Below, piece by piece: positions 1 to 12,800 of a stretch of 64,000 nucleotides of DNA; within the stretch, counting starts at the first letter, position 1, and the number at the start of each line of letters is the position of its first letter. Source of the stretch: Ligustrum vulgare (lineage: Eukaryota; Streptophyta; Magnoliopsida; Lamiales; Oleaceae); NCBI GenBank assembly GCA_963555705.1, contig OY743179.1:17926692-17990691 (forward strand), in the 5' to 3' direction. A program made the position numbers and the translations under genes. Under the pieces are notes generated by a model. That model saw only the letters and a program-made list of their open reading frames with translations, did no database searches and was not told the DNA's origin.

Positions 1-2295
1 TATCAAATCCTATAGATTGCAAAACTTGGAAACCAATGTGGCAATTGAATCAAATGATGTAGAATTCTTTGAGAATTCATTATCTTCTGGTGATGATTTA
101 AGGGAAACACAAGAAAGGTTACCTAGCTCTAGAGAAACACAAGGTCAAACATCTGTCAAAGATGTTGATGACCCTAATGAACCACGAAGAAGTAAAAGAA
201 TTCGAGTTGGAAAGTCACTTGGTTCGTATGAAATAGACTCTCAACTCATCTCTTTTTACTTAGTAGAAGGAAATGAGAAGAACGTTGTAAGAAAGGTACA
301 TTTTGTTGTACAAGTGGATACCGATCCTAAGACTTATAATAAAGCTATGACTTCTCGAGATAGTCTCTTTTGAAAATTTGCCATAAGAGATGAAATGATT
401 CAATTTTATCAAACAATACAAGGGAACTTGTCGATTTACCTAATGGTTCTAAACCTATTGGATGCAAATGAGTGTTTAAAAGAAAGTACAATTTGGATGG
501 TACTCTAAATACTTTCAAAGCTAGAATTGTGGCAAATGGATATTGGCAAAAAGAAGGAATCGATTATTTTGATACTTACGCACTTGATGGAAGAATAACA
601 TCCATTAGGATATTATTCACATTAGCTTCTATAAATGACTTCTATTTTCATCAAATGGATGTCAAGATGACATTCTTAAATGAAGACATCGAAGAGGAAG
701 TCTACATGGAACAGTTTGAAGGGTTTGTACTACCCGAAATGAACATAAAGTCTGCAAACTTGTAAAGTCATTATATAGTCTAAAGCAAGCACCTAACAAA
801 TGTCATGAAAAGTTTGAGTTATCTATGAATTCGTTTGGTTTTGTCACAATAGTGTAGATAAATGCTTATATTCCAAAATATGTGATAATTATATTATAAT
901 TATATGTTTATGTTGATGACATGTTGATTCTAAGTAATCACATGAATAAAATTAAAGGAACGAAGATGTTTCTGTTAACACATAAAAATGACTGAATCCA
1001 TTTTATTTGTTAGTGAGATCCTTCTGCGCGAAACAGTTTCTATATTCTACATTCAAGATGAAGGATCTTGGAGAAGTTGACACTATTTTTAGAATTAAAG
1101 TAACCAAAAAATAGTGGGGGTTATTATTTAAGTCAATCAGGTATTATAGGAAGTCTTATGTATGCAACTCAATGCACAAAATCAGACATAGTATTTGCAA
1201 TTTGTAAACTATGTAGGTTCACTAGTAATCCGAGTAAGGGTCATTGGAAGGCCATTGGAAGAATTCTTGGTTAATTAAAGAAAACTAAAAACTTAGGTCT
1301 TCAATATTCAAAATTTTCGAAAATATTGGAAGGATTTACTAATACTAGTTGGATCTCTAGCATAGGAGAAAGTAAATCTACTCCATGGTGGTACTTTACA
1401 TTAGGAAATGGTGTTGTTTCTTAGACGACGAAGAAGTAAACATGTATCACTAATTCAACAATGGAATCTGAATTTGTGGCATTAGCTGAAATCGGGAAAG
1501 AAGCAGAATGACTAAAGGATCAATTTTACGAGATTTCATTGGAGACGAAAAGTTCTTCATATATATTCATTTTATGTGATAGTCAAGCAACACTATCAAG
1601 AGCATATAATGAAGTTTATAATGGAAAGTCTAGACATATGAGTCTAAGACATGACTTCGTAAGGGAATTAATTAAAGATGGAATAATTTCCTTGAATTAC
1701 GTTAGGTTAATAGAGAATCTAGTTGATCCCCTAACTAAACCACTACATAGAAATTTAGTAATTTCTACATCAAGAAGGATGAGATTGAAACTCCTAAACT
1801 AAAAAATCCACCAATGACAGCAACCCTACCTATTATTATTCGACCAATAATTTACGGTTCAAAATGTAAAAACAAGTCATTCGATAAGAAGATTCTTGCA
1901 GTACTATTGAAAATTAAACAATCCTATTCTTGATATAAAAGTGCTGGTTGTTACTAGGAATGAGGGATGATCTTGACGATCTTAATGAAATTCAGCAGAC
2001 AAGTATCTCTAATAGTAACAAAGATAATGTAAGAACTTCACCTAGTTAAAATTTGAAATGGTGCCGTCTCCATAGAGAGTTGGAGTTTTTATATCTTAAA
2101 AGTTTGAAATGTGTGTGTTCTTACCGGTACTGTTACAAGAAATAATTGGTTCAAAGCCGCATAGCTACCAAAACTTCAATAATACTTTGTAAAAATTACA
2201 CTACGACTAGTTCATATTGAAATATATCTACGTCTTATGCATAAGTGTTGTTGATTGGATTGACTTCATCACACGTTCTTTAAATGGTGGGGGAT
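1..2295 (+). mobile_element. Decayed Ty1/copia retrotransposon, 3' part of pol
   Basis: This is the 3' half of a copia polyprotein, entering from the left edge and broken by stops and frameshifts. In order: the integrase/RT linker (17-373, with RRSKRIRVGK); reverse transcriptase with HQMDVKMTFLNEDIEEEVYM (about 649-708) and the catalytic YVDD at 909-920; and RNase H (about 1150-1800) with MESEFVALAE, then CDSQATLSRAYNEVYNGKSR and DPLTKPLHR. A purine tract, AAATGGTGGGGG, at 2282-2293 sits directly before the 3' LTR, as expected for plus-strand priming. Frames are interrupted repeatedly (near 373, 765 and 1420-1510), so it is dead. Element type is certain; lineage is not assigned. Confidence 0.9.
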
Positions 2296-2825
2296 TGTTG
2301 GAAATTCATATTTGTTTAAAGAAGTGTTTTTGGATTGATGAAGTTGATGAAAGAAGATTGATATTTAAAAAAAAGGTTGGGATCGCAAGAGGCAAGTAAA
2401 TTGGTGCAGACTATAAAGTCGTATAGCATTGTGATTGAAAGTGTTATAACTTTTCGATCGTAAGGGCGTCCTGTTTTGACCGTCGAGAAGTTAAGAATTT
2501 GATTTTCTCAAATCTTTTCATGAAAAATCATGACTTTTCATGAAGTAGCTTGAACCCTTTTTAAAGGTATTTTGAAATCTATAAATTGCTTATAGATTTC
2601 AATACAACAATACTACATTCATCAAGATCATTCCAATTCAAAACTTTGTTCAAATACATACAAAATCCATTTTTGCGTTCTTGTGTTCTTAGAAGAAAAC
2701 TTAAGTGCTTGATTTTTCTTCTACCTTTGTTGGCTTGATAAAATCCTACAAACCATTTATCAAGTATTCCTTCAATACCATCAATTACTGAGAGGAGACA
2801 AATATCGTTTGAGGACAATGATTAC
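2296..2825 (+). repeat. 3' LTR of the decayed copia element
   Basis: The LTR begins TGTTGGAAATTC directly after the polypurine tract. The right end is not certain: no clear CA terminus with a matching repeat was found, and no 5' LTR is in the window for comparison. The stated end is approximate. Confidence 0.6.
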
Positions 2826-2916
2826 GTGGTCGAGCCTTTTGTTCATTTTGATCATTTTTTCTTCTTTTGTCTTGCATTGATTTTTAGTTTGTCATCTCTT
2901 GTTTCTCCATCTTCTA

Positions 2917-2918
<2 letters not shown>

Positions 2919-2967
<49 letters not shown>
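2919..2967. repeat. (TA)n microsatellite
   Basis: About 24 uninterrupted TA dinucleotides. The ORFs read through it on both strands (poly Tyr-Ile) are artefacts. Confidence 0.97.
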
Positions 2968-2969
<2 letters not shown>

Positions 2970-3769
2970 CATCACTTTTTTTATCGATGTCGATGTAATA
3001 GAGGGTTGCAACACGACGAAGAGACGACGCAACATGAAGAAGTTTCCCATATGAGGGGATTGGAGGAAAGTCGTGGCTCTACATGGATTTAGGTGTAACA
3101 ACAATGAGGTTATACATTTTTAAGTAATGCCATTTGTACTACGAAAGATTTCTTTTATCTTAATAACAATAGTGCGAGTGAGACAGCATGATTTCAGAGA
3201 ACTGCCTTAGGATTACAGAAGTATTTGGATAACATGGGAGCAGCTCTGATAAAAGGATTACAAGCTGCATTCACAATTGATTCTCATAGTTAAAGAATGC
3301 AATGCATAAAAAGACAGTGATTTTCTGCTAAATATCTTAGTTCCATCCTCTTCCCTTGCAGAATGCAAATTCTTGTGAGAAATACTACTATAAACGACAA
3401 AATCTCCTCATTTTAAAATGTTGATTTTGTTGGTCCTCTTGAACACCAAATCGAATTAGGTTAGCACTCCAAACGAACACTAATACACCAAGCTCAACTA
3501 AATCACAAACACACATTGGTTGCCTCAATATTACTCTAACCGACACAATGATTAAGGAAAATAAACACGACATTATAAAGGGAGAAGAATATGTGAAGAA
3601 GACTAGCAGTGAAAGACTTCAAAGCTCAAAGACGGCTGTAACTTTCCCTCCTCTCTGTTGCATATTCAAATTCAAAGCCAAGTTTGGACAAAGGTAAGCA
3701 TATATGGGTTATATTGGATTGGATTGGGCTAGGTCAAAAAATGGGCCACTTGTAATCACTCAAGTAAGA
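2968..3769. other. Non-coding interval, no recognised feature
   Basis: Only short ORFs without recognisable domains are present. No tRNA, LTR ends or clear inverted repeats were seen. Confidence 0.5.
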
Positions 3770-5100
3770 TGTTAGCCCAAGAGTAAACTAACCAAGAGGG
3801 GGTGAATTGGTTTATAAAATTTCTTCGATAAATAATCTCAAACTTAAAAACCAATGGGTACAAGTATGAGCACTTAGTGTTACAAGTAACTAAACTATCA
3901 ATGTAGTGTGCTATATATGTGTAAACTTAATTGATAAGGCAAGTATAGCACTTAGATATAGTGTTGCACAATATAAATTGATAGAATAGAGTAAGTGCAA
4001 TGTAAGTAAGTAAAAGGGATAAGATAGTGCAAACGCGATTTATGGAGGTTCAATCAACCAACGTGATCTACGCCCCCCGTTACCGAGCTCTCCGTCACGA
4101 GCAAGGCCAAATCCACTATATTGGTAACTTACAACAAGGAGTACCAAATCCTTAGGCGACTTACAACAAGGAGCGCCTATCCTTTACAATCGAGTTTTGA
4201 CAAGGCTCTCGAAACCACAAGATATAATGAATTGAATTTAAAATTGAAATAACTCTCTTGACAAATGATATACTCAAATTAAGTACCGAGAGAGTTAGGC
4301 TAACACTTCAATAGATAGCAATGAATTAAGCTCGAGTGTTAGAGAAAAACTTTGATGCAAATGATAATGAAAAGTTCAATGCAATCAAACAAAGTTTTTC
4401 AAATAATCTCTTGTTAAAATGTTGAATCAAATTAAGTACCAAGAGATGCCACACTTGAATAATTAACAATGAGTTAAGCTCAAAGTGTTTAGGCAATGGA
4501 ACTTTGATGAATCAAATGATAATGAGAAATGTAGCACAAATAATCAAAGTTCCTTAATTGGAATTTTTCTCTTTTAAAAGATTAAAACAAGTTTAGAACA
4601 AAGAGAGACTTACACTTCAATTCCAATATAATGTGAAGATGTTGAAGAAGTTTAAACAATATAAAACCAATAATCTTCACAAAACTTTCTTCCAAAATCT
4701 TTGATGATTTGATAAAACAAAGTTTAGATCAATCAAAGTTTTGTAATAAAAATAGATGAATATAAACCAAGTAAGAACAATGAATTTTCACAAGAAAGTT
4801 TGTATAAAATCTTTTCTATTTTCTTAAGTTTGAATGCAAATGTGATGGCTATTTATAGATGAAGAAATTTCAAGTTCAGCCAGTTTCGGTCGACCGGTTC
4901 TGGATTTTCGGTCGACCGAATCATTAATATAGCCATTACACATTTTAGCCGTTGAACTTTCGGTTGATCAAATATTTCGGTCGACCAGACTTTCGGTCGA
5001 TCAAATATACTTTCGGTCGACCGAAAGTATAATTTTTGGAATTTTTATTTTTATGTCAAAAAATTTATTTTTCCAAAAACTATTTCATGTTATGATTTGA
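3770..5100. repeat. LTR-like retroelement block
   Basis: Non-coding, repetitive-looking sequence starting TGTTAGCCCAAGAG and containing phrases that I recognise from plant LTRs (for example the AAGAGGGGGTGAATTGG stretch near 3795 and the GC-rich ACGCCCCCCGTTACCGAG stretch near 4071). It carries internally similar paragraphs at about 4250-4330, 4390-4470 and 4560-4640, each with an 'accgagagagtt/aagagatgcc' type phrase. I could not find matching ends or a TSD, so a solo or truncated LTR is inferred, not shown. Confidence 0.4.
4885..5026. repeat. Six copies of a TTCGGTCGACCGAA palindrome
   Basis: Within 142 bp the motif TTTCGGTCGACCGAAA or a near copy occurs six times: 4885-4897, 4907-4920, 4958-4972, 4976-4987, 4991-5004 and 5011-5026. 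Copies at 4907 and 5011 are perfect palindromes around GTCGAC. The other four carry C-to-T or half-site changes, two of them GTCGAC to GTCGATC/GTTGATC. Spacing is irregular. Function is unknown; this may be a regulatory or structural part of an LTR. Confidence 0.85.
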
Positions 5101-5579
5101 CAAATCATTTTTTCGTATAACTGTTGGACTATCAAATGAGTGGGTAGTCCCGAATCAAACACGATAAGTGCTTAATACTAAGTTCGATGACTTCTCAACT
5201 TCTCATTTGGACATTGTATACTCTCATGCCGATATACCATTCATATCCATTTCTTATTTCACACAAAAAGATCGAATAAACGGCTCCCAAATTTTTAATA
5301 ACCATTACTTTCTCACTTCCTCATTTACATAACCAAGATATACTCGTCATAATCACTGACAACATTCTTAACCTTTCACTTTCCGACATTACACATTAGA
5401 ATGCAAGAATTTACAATAATTGGAACATCAAATAACATTTCATAATTTAAACAAAATTTAACTTACCAGATGATCGAGGAAGATGCACTTGAGGCGTGAC
5501 TCAGTACCCGAACCATTTTCAAATAAATTTTAAAAGTCTACAGAATCGCTTTTAAAACTCTTAGCTCTGATACCAAAAA
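5101..5579 (-). mobile_element. Leader and primer site of a minus-strand LTR element
   Basis: Read on the minus strand, the LTR at 5580-7369 is followed two or more bases later by TGGTATCAGAGC (complement of 5564-5575), the standard plant primer-binding site for initiator-Met tRNA. The sequence beyond it (to about 5101) is non-coding leader. No gag/pol follows; the element stops against the LTR-like block at 3770-5100, so it is truncated. Confidence 0.75.
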
Positions 5580-7369
5580 TGTAACACCCCAAGTTTCAAA
5601 ACCTAAAACCTAGGCATGTTAACTTCCATTCACATTAATTGCGGAATTAAATCGTTTACACGACAAAAATGTTCATTTATCTATTATAAAATTTTAGCGA
5701 AATTTCGGCAGAGTCTCCTCTATAAATTGGATATAGCCAACCTGTAGAGGAGCATCAAAAACCATTTTAAAAATTTAAAAGCATCAATCACATTCATTAT
5801 CGCCAAAACCAATTCATTCATTCCCCAAACTCCTCAAGCATAAGATTTCCCAAAAATCAACAGACATTGACAATTGCAATAAGAGGTAATTTCACCCCTA
5901 ATACGTTACCCATACGTAATAACCCAAGCGTGACTTTACATAATAACCAAAACACATAAAACCATATTCGAGACAAGAAATGAATCTCAATGCACATTAG
6001 AAGGTCTTCTCATCTTTTAAATTCAAACTCAAACTCGAAATTCCATAACTTTAGAAATTACTTAATCGTGATTCTAACAAGTTCACAAATCTTAAAATAA
6101 CCATTTATTACAAACTTTACCAAAAAGCAATTAACTAATTTCATAAATCTAATCAAATTCGAAAAACTGAATCTATAACTTTTAATCCAAAATTAACCTA
6201 ACCATTGGTCCATTGGTTAACAATTGAATTCGTATATTAAAAATCTAAGAATTAACTAGCTAATATGACTAAAGCCATTTATATCAATACATGAAAATTC
6301 TCAAATTTCTCAATTTACCCAGAATAACATAAACTTAATTAACTAACTCAAATTTAAACCAAGTATTTTTCCAACAATTTTGAAATCTGAAAATTAGTCT
6401 ACATAACTAAGAAATCTGAAAATATACATATAATACATATGCCTATATATATATATATACACACACACAATCACAATACCAACTCTCCAATTGACAGTTA
6501 AATTAGAAATCTAGAATATTTAAAAATCTGAAAGAGTAACAATAAACTTACCCACACATGTATATATACTTACATACATCAATACATACTTATATAAGCA
6601 TTACCCAATCTTCAATTTAGCAGTTATAATTCGAAATCTGACTAACTAAAATCTGAAAATCAGAAAAATCCTCACATATTTACACATCTTAACATATATA
6701 CACGTATATATATACACATTGACATCAACATAGGCTTGTGTTCGTTTTTCGTGAGTGTAACCCGTGTGCGTGCGCTGTGGGTGTTTTGCGTGCGCTATGG
6801 GTGTTCGGTCGAGGGAACGGTGAGTGCCTTACCGGTGGCGGTTGGTGACCGGTGGTCGGCGACAGTAAGGGGAGGCAGCAGCGGCGTCGTCGCCGTGAGA
6901 GGAGAGGAGAGTGAGTCGCGAGAGACAGAGATGTGAGGGATCAAGAGAGAGGCCGAGATTTGAGTCTCGAGTGATGAGAGAGAGAAGTCGGGTATGGAGT
7001 GATTAGGTTAGGATTAAGTATAAACTTTTGGAAATTTGCATCCCAATCCCCTAACTCTCAAAATTTTAAAATTTAAGTACACAACCCTCAATAAAATTTC
7101 AAATTGCCACTAAACCTTTTCCCAATTTTAATTTATGCAATTTAGGTCATTTACTACTCAATTAAAATAACAATTAGACATAGAATTGTACATAAACAAA
7201 TTTATCAACATTTTAATTGCCACATTGATCGTGACGGCGTCCAAGTCCTTCCACTGCAATTTCATTCAAAACATTTACGTAAGATTCATTAAATTTCAAA
7301 TTTCAAATAACATTAACATAGATATTACGTGAAATTTTAAAGGGCACGAAAATGAAAAGCGGTATTACA
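5580..7369 (-). repeat. 1.79 kb LTR, 5' LTR of a minus-strand element
   Basis: The block opens TGTAACACCCC and closes GCGGTATTACA, giving TGTAA/TTACA termini. Its position next to the tRNA-Met primer site fixes the orientation as minus. A GC-rich, CT-rich (on the minus strand) segment at about 6770-6990 stands out from AT-rich surroundings and could be the transcribed R/U5 part of the LTR; an ORF at 6736-6936 in it has no recognisable domain. A (TA)n/(CA)n patch lies at 6444-6470. Confidence 0.75.
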
Positions 7370-7442
7370 ATATTGACATACTTGGATCTTAGTTGGCGAC
7401 AGCTCCACAATCAAGTCATTTTCACTGTAGCTGGATAATATG

Positions 7443-7786
7443 TAGAGATGACAAAAAAATTCGACTCACTTCGAACCCGATGGTACTCGACCCTAATGGG
7501 GTGAAAAAACCCGTGTCGCGCGTAGACATGGCAAGTTTTGGGCTGGATTAGGCAACCCGAGCGGGTCGCGGGGGCAGGTGGGTTTTGGTTGCCCCGCCTT
7601 GCCTCGTCTTGAATAATTATTAAAAAATATTTATATATATAAAAAAGAAAAAATGTAGAAAAAAAACAATTAAACGAGGTGGAAGAGTTGAACCGCCCTG
7701 CCCCAAAGTTCCTGGGGCGAGTTTGGAATTAAAAAAATTTTACGAGTAGGGGTACCCGACCCAAATCCACCCTATTGCCATCACTA
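7443..7786. mobile_element. hAT-type MITE with perfect 8-bp TSD
   Basis: The 344-bp element starts TAGAGATGACAA and ends TTGCCATCACTA (reverse complement TAGTGATGGCAA), a 12-bp terminal inverted repeat with two mismatches. It is flanked on both sides by ATAATATG (7435-7442 and 7787-7794), an exact 8-bp duplication typical of hAT insertions. It holds GC-rich GGGTCGCGGG/CCCCGCC segments and no ORF. A second member lies at 31547-31818. Confidence 0.9.
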
Positions 7787-7904
7787 ATAATATGCATTCA
7801 AGGCAAAACCAGCATGAGCTTGAACGTATTCGGAAAAAAGCATGCTCCACCTTCTGGTATAGATTTGCAATATTTCATATCCAGTTCACATACATAATCA
7901 GCTC

Positions 7905-8066
7905 TATTCGGTAACATTATATGAATTATAAATTTGTTTATTTATATTTTTGAGATAAAATCTGTGATTAAAAAGTAGATAGAGAAAATGTGTTTGGTTG
8001 AAAAGTGATTTAAAAAATTGTGTCAATTATAAATTGATTTATAAATTGTAATAATTGCGTTAAAGA
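7905..8066. mobile_element. Tourist-like MITE, family 1
   Basis: This is one of many copies in the window of a ~150-190 bp element. Its hallmark phrases are GTGATTAAAAAGTGATTT, GAGAAAATGTGT and TTATAAATTGATTTATAAATT, with ends resembling CGGTAACATT/AATTGCGTTAAAG. It has no coding capacity. Confidence 0.65.
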
Positions 8067-8371
8067 ACAAGAAAAAACTTTAAAAAAACTCATCTCCCTT
8101 TTCTACTTCCTTCTTTTGACGAAGAGTGGGTCGTGGTCCCATAGAACGACCTGCGAATCAAACAATCCAACAACTTAGATGTCAAGATCGGGGATCCCAT
8201 CGCGATTCACTAAAATAGTTCTGCCAACAGTCCCGATAGCGCCTTTGAGTTAAGAGTTCAATATTTCTATGCAATGCCTCTTAATTTGCCCTTTATTTTC
8301 CTTTGATGCTGACATAGGTTTCACATTTCCAGTCAGGTACGATGCCAAAGCAATGGTGAAATGAATTAAAG

Positions 8372-8475
8372 GCTATATTCTTTAACATTGTAGTATTTAT
8401 AAGTTAATTTATTTAGATTTTTACAGTAAAATGTGTGATTAAAAAGTGAAGATAAAAAATATGTATAATTGAAAG
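8372..8475. mobile_element. Truncated family-1 MITE
   Basis: Left half of a family-1 copy (ACATTGTAGTATTTATAAG, then TGTGATTAAAAAGTGAAGA). The right half is replaced by the palindromic MITE that follows. Confidence 0.55.
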
Positions 8476-8633
8476 AAAATGTTACTTACACAAATTTTAC
8501 ACACCAGCTGCTTACACACAATATTCACTTGATGTGGGATCCATAAATAATTTATTATTTTGTGAGCCCAACTCATGTGAATAGTATGTAATATACTGTG
8601 TGACTAAGTGTGTATACGTAGCATTTTCCAAGG
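8476..8633. mobile_element. Palindromic MITE
   Basis: The ends GAAAATGTTACTTACACA and GTGTATACGTAGCATTTTC are near-complements, and inner arms with TTACACACA/TGTGTGACTAAG continue the inverted repeat. It sits in the middle of a family-1 MITE, so it is probably a nested insertion. Confidence 0.6.
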
Positions 8634-9885
8634 CCCATAGTCCTCTCTATACACAAAAAACTAGTGTATTTTCTTTACACAACTACTACTCATAATCTAG
8701 TTACGTAATATAATAGTGTAATACATACAAACGTCACTAAAAATCACGACTTCTATAAGGTTACCGCCTCTCTGGCATTGTTCTAAGCAACATTAGATAA
8801 ACTAGCAAATGCTACGCCAAATGTAACCCATCCACAGGAAAATAGCTCACTTCCGAGCCACGGCTAATAAACTTTGTGCATATGACATGCTCTCCCGGGG
8901 CATGCATAATTGCATACCATGCTTCACGCTGTAGAGTTTGTGAAAAGAAAATATCACAGTGGTTACTCTAACATGAGGTAGTGAGCATGTTTGGAAAAGC
9001 TTACAAATAATTTAAATTACTGTATCATGGTTTACAGACGTATTTGAATAAGTTTTGACTTTTTGCTTGCTTTTATGCAATGATAATAAAAAAATTAAAA
9101 GCATGTTTGGAAAGTGTTTATAAATGATTCAAATAATAAATAGATTGAAATCGAAAAATGAATGGTAAATGTGGTCCACCAGAATGGATGATAAAAAGTA
9201 ACCAAAGACACTGAAAGTTGTCTTACTTTAATGTCTAAATAAGTAACTTATTTAGAACTTTGAACAATAAAAACTAAATATTTTCAAGCTCATTTATTAT
9301 AAGTAAATTTTAAGCTCAACCAAACATGTAACAAAGGGCAGACAAATATTTTTTCCTGAACAGCCAACACACCACGAGACAACGTTCCCCACCATTTACC
9401 TCAAAATAAATTTGGACCCTGTTCTCCTCTGATGACTGATATAACCAAATGAAAGATGTTATACGAGGATCCAACTGAATCTTCAAAAACCTTCATAATA
9501 TATATGCGCATCTCATACCAAACTCTCTTCGCGCGTAATTCCATCTCTTTTCTGGGCCAACATAAACAGACTTCGTGAATAAACAAATCGAGGCACTGTT
9601 GAACTAAGCTAAGTAACCAATTGCAAATAGTGCATACCTCAGTTTTTAATTAGCTGCTGGATTACAAACTTCATTGATCTACAATCTGAACTCACCCACT
9701 GGATGACTAGTCCTTCACAATGATACAGCAATATCGATGATTTGGGTCGGGTAAACATTTTTAATACTTCCAAAATCAACTTCCTCTGCAATGAACTCGC
9801 TGCACATAACCAAGTTGATGGATCACTTAAACAGGTGACCATAAAAATAGACCATATCCAATTTCTCAATGATCCTGCACTTGTA
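8634..9885. other. Gene-poor interval and 3' UTR of the WD40 gene
   Basis: About 8634-9640 has no gene; a diffuse repeat at 9000-9330 (TGTTTGGAAA... TTATAAATGATTCAAATAATAAATAG) resembles 21940-22100. From roughly 9640 to 9885 the sequence is probably the 3' UTR of the minus-strand WD40 gene, judged only from adjacency. Confidence 0.5.
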
Positions 9886-12800
9886 TTAATGGGGTGTCGG
9901 TAACCCATAATTATGGAACGATCTAATCCGTCCATCCCATCCCGCAGTAACAATCACTAGACCCCAGGCATGTGAAGTGGATGAACTCTGGCAAGAAGTC
10001 TTGAAAAGTTTATATTGAGATTTACACATTTGATACAGCCCAGTCCGGGGACTAGACGAAGGTAGCTTTTCCTCAGGCCAAGTTGCAGATCCCTTGGGGC
10101 TGGAGTCCAAAATAAACTCTTGGCCCAAAGAGAAATGATTTGATAACTTAGTTAGACTCTCCTCAAGTTTGCTAGATTGGAATCGGTCATCCAAGTTCCC
10201 TATGTTTAAGCCAGACCAAGGTATTGCCACAGAGGCATCAGACGAGAAACACTCGAATGATCTAATTGGTTGTGAGGAAGAACGTGATTCCCGGTTGTAG
10301 TTCCATATGTAAACATTAGAATCCTCAGACAGCGAGACAATGTGCTTTCCATTTGAGGTAAATGAAGCAGAAATTTGGTTCCCAGCACCGCCTAGGCCTA
10401 CAGACAGAATGAGGCTATTAATTTAGGAAAAAAATAGAAAGGGAAGGGACGATTAATACAATTCACTGCCGAGGGGAGCACTAGTTGCATACCTTTGTAT
10501 CTCCCTATCACATTCATCCCACAAAGAATTCTAATTTGTGAATCAGCACATGTGACCAACACTTTGCTCCAGTCTTGTGGGACAAACTGCATTCATGTAT
10601 CATCGGATTAGAATCAAGTTGGACCGGAATGAAGGTTTTATTTCTTGAAGTGCTCTCGTCGCACTGTACTTTTAGCTTCTCATTAAAAAAGAAGGGTGAT
10701 AGGCAACTGATTGTAACCTGAAATCCAGTTATCCTTTTGCAGGCCGATTTCTTTTTACTGGTTAAGTACATCTGCTCTTCCAGTTGCAAGTGATTATCTT
10801 ACAAAGAGAAAAGTCAAAACCAGTAATCAATTCTTAGTCCCTGCTAGAGAGTTTCAGTTTCAACGCTAAATTATGGCATAATAGTAACAGAATCATCTGG
10901 ACTTGACGAGCAAAATCAAAACCTTTGAAATATTTCATAGGGATAAATAAGCTGTAAAGTTATATGGCATCATAAGACTTAAGAGCAATTGACCACTATT
11001 TAAAGCAAAAACAAATATTAATCCAGAAATCTCTAAAACATACCTGATATACTAAAAAAGCAACACAAGCCTGTGACAGAGCCAATAATACCACCCTATA
11101 CAACAAAAAGAGCATTATTCCAGTATTATGTCTTTAAATTTATGAATCCATATTTCTAATAAAATAATGTTGCATGTTTGATAAAACAGATTGGAGACGA
11201 CTCAATGGTATTAAAGATGAAGAAAAAAATAAAGAAGTCAAAATCTTATCCATTGTTGTCTTTAATCTGTAACACAATTATCTGTAAAGGGATAAACAAT
11301 CAACGGACCTGCCCATCAGGCCTATAAGAAACAGCAGTGACTATGTCTCTTATTTCAGTCCAGTAGACAACTTGACAACCACTGATTGTCCAAATCCGAA
11401 CTTTTTCGTCAATTGAGCCACTGATGAAGTAATCATCGTTCACGGGGTTAAACTGAACGCAGGTCACTGCATACAATCAAATTCATCTTTAAGAAAAGGA
11501 ATCAGTATGTCAAGACCAAATTTAATGTTTTTTAACAAGCCAAATATTATCACATCACTATATGCAACTGGTTACGCACCATAATCACTATGCAGAAAGA
11601 CCTTCAGACACTGCTCACATCCAACCCGCCACAAACGAACAGTTTTATCAATTGATGAAGAAAGCAAACACTGCAAGAAAATGAAGTAGTAATATAAAAT
11701 ATCATTCTTCCAGGCAATTTCAAAATAATACCTACTTGATTTCATGTAGAAAACCTACATTAGTTTTCGACCAAGAAAGATCCACAACGTCTCCACTGTG
11801 ACCTACAAACACGTGCAGTGGCTTCTCTAAAATCCGGAAAACCTTTGGAGGAAAGATGATACATGCTGAGTCTTTTGGTTTCCTCATACTCTTCAATTTC
11901 TTATTTTTATAGCCTTCCTTCGTGAGAGGTGCCAATTCAGAAAGATGATTCACTGAGAAGTAAATGCAAGATTGATCTAAATCTGGAATATCAGTATCAC
12001 TTGATCTCTCATCTTCCACCACTTGCCAAATTTGCACGATCTTATCTTCACCAGCACTAGCAAGGTATTGCCCGTCGAGACTAAATTTCATAGTAAGAAT
12101 TGATCCTTCATGTGCCTTGATATCTTGTCCAGTGACGAGGGCTGAGAGTTCTTTCAACATTTTCCGTTTATGGCGAACCCTAACTCTCTGAACCTTGGTC
12201 CCCTGAACTGGACTGGGGCAATTGAATCTAAAATTATCAGCTCTCCCATTCCCACTCATCATGCGCGTCAAGGAACGGAATCTACTCAACCAGCGAGCTT
12301 TTACTTTATTCATTATTTTCGAAATATTTCCATTGATCTCAAATTCTATCTCCCCAAGTTGCTGAACTGAAGGAGACAGTCGAGTAACATTCTCAAACTC
12401 TTTGGATACCAACAATTGGTCCAACGTTACAACTCCGACAGCTCTCTGCTTGCCATCCTCCACCAAATCATCAACATCACACTCGCGTCCATCATTTAAA
12501 TTCCTATTTCTACAAATAAAATTTTCACTAGGAGCCGCTTCTCTTACTAAATCCAAAACACCAGTGGACCAACTTGATATACAAGAATGGCTAGACGAAA
12601 ATTCATCTTCAAAAATGGAAGTTCGTAGATCAGCCTCACTACTTTCCATTATTCTATCAATATCTCCCCTAAACAAGCCACATTTACCATTATTATGTAC
12701 ATCAAAAGAATTGTTTCCTTCCAACCTATCTAAGCTCAACCCAGTCCATCTAAAGAATTTCCTACGACGCTCCCTCACACTTCGAGGACTCCCAATCCAC

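Noticed and set aside
2826..3104. ORFs on both strands rich in Tyr-Ile
   Set aside because: They read through the (TA)n microsatellite and have no other support.
6736..6936. 66-aa GC-rich ORF
   Set aside because: It lies inside an LTR, on the strand opposite to its transcription; no domain.
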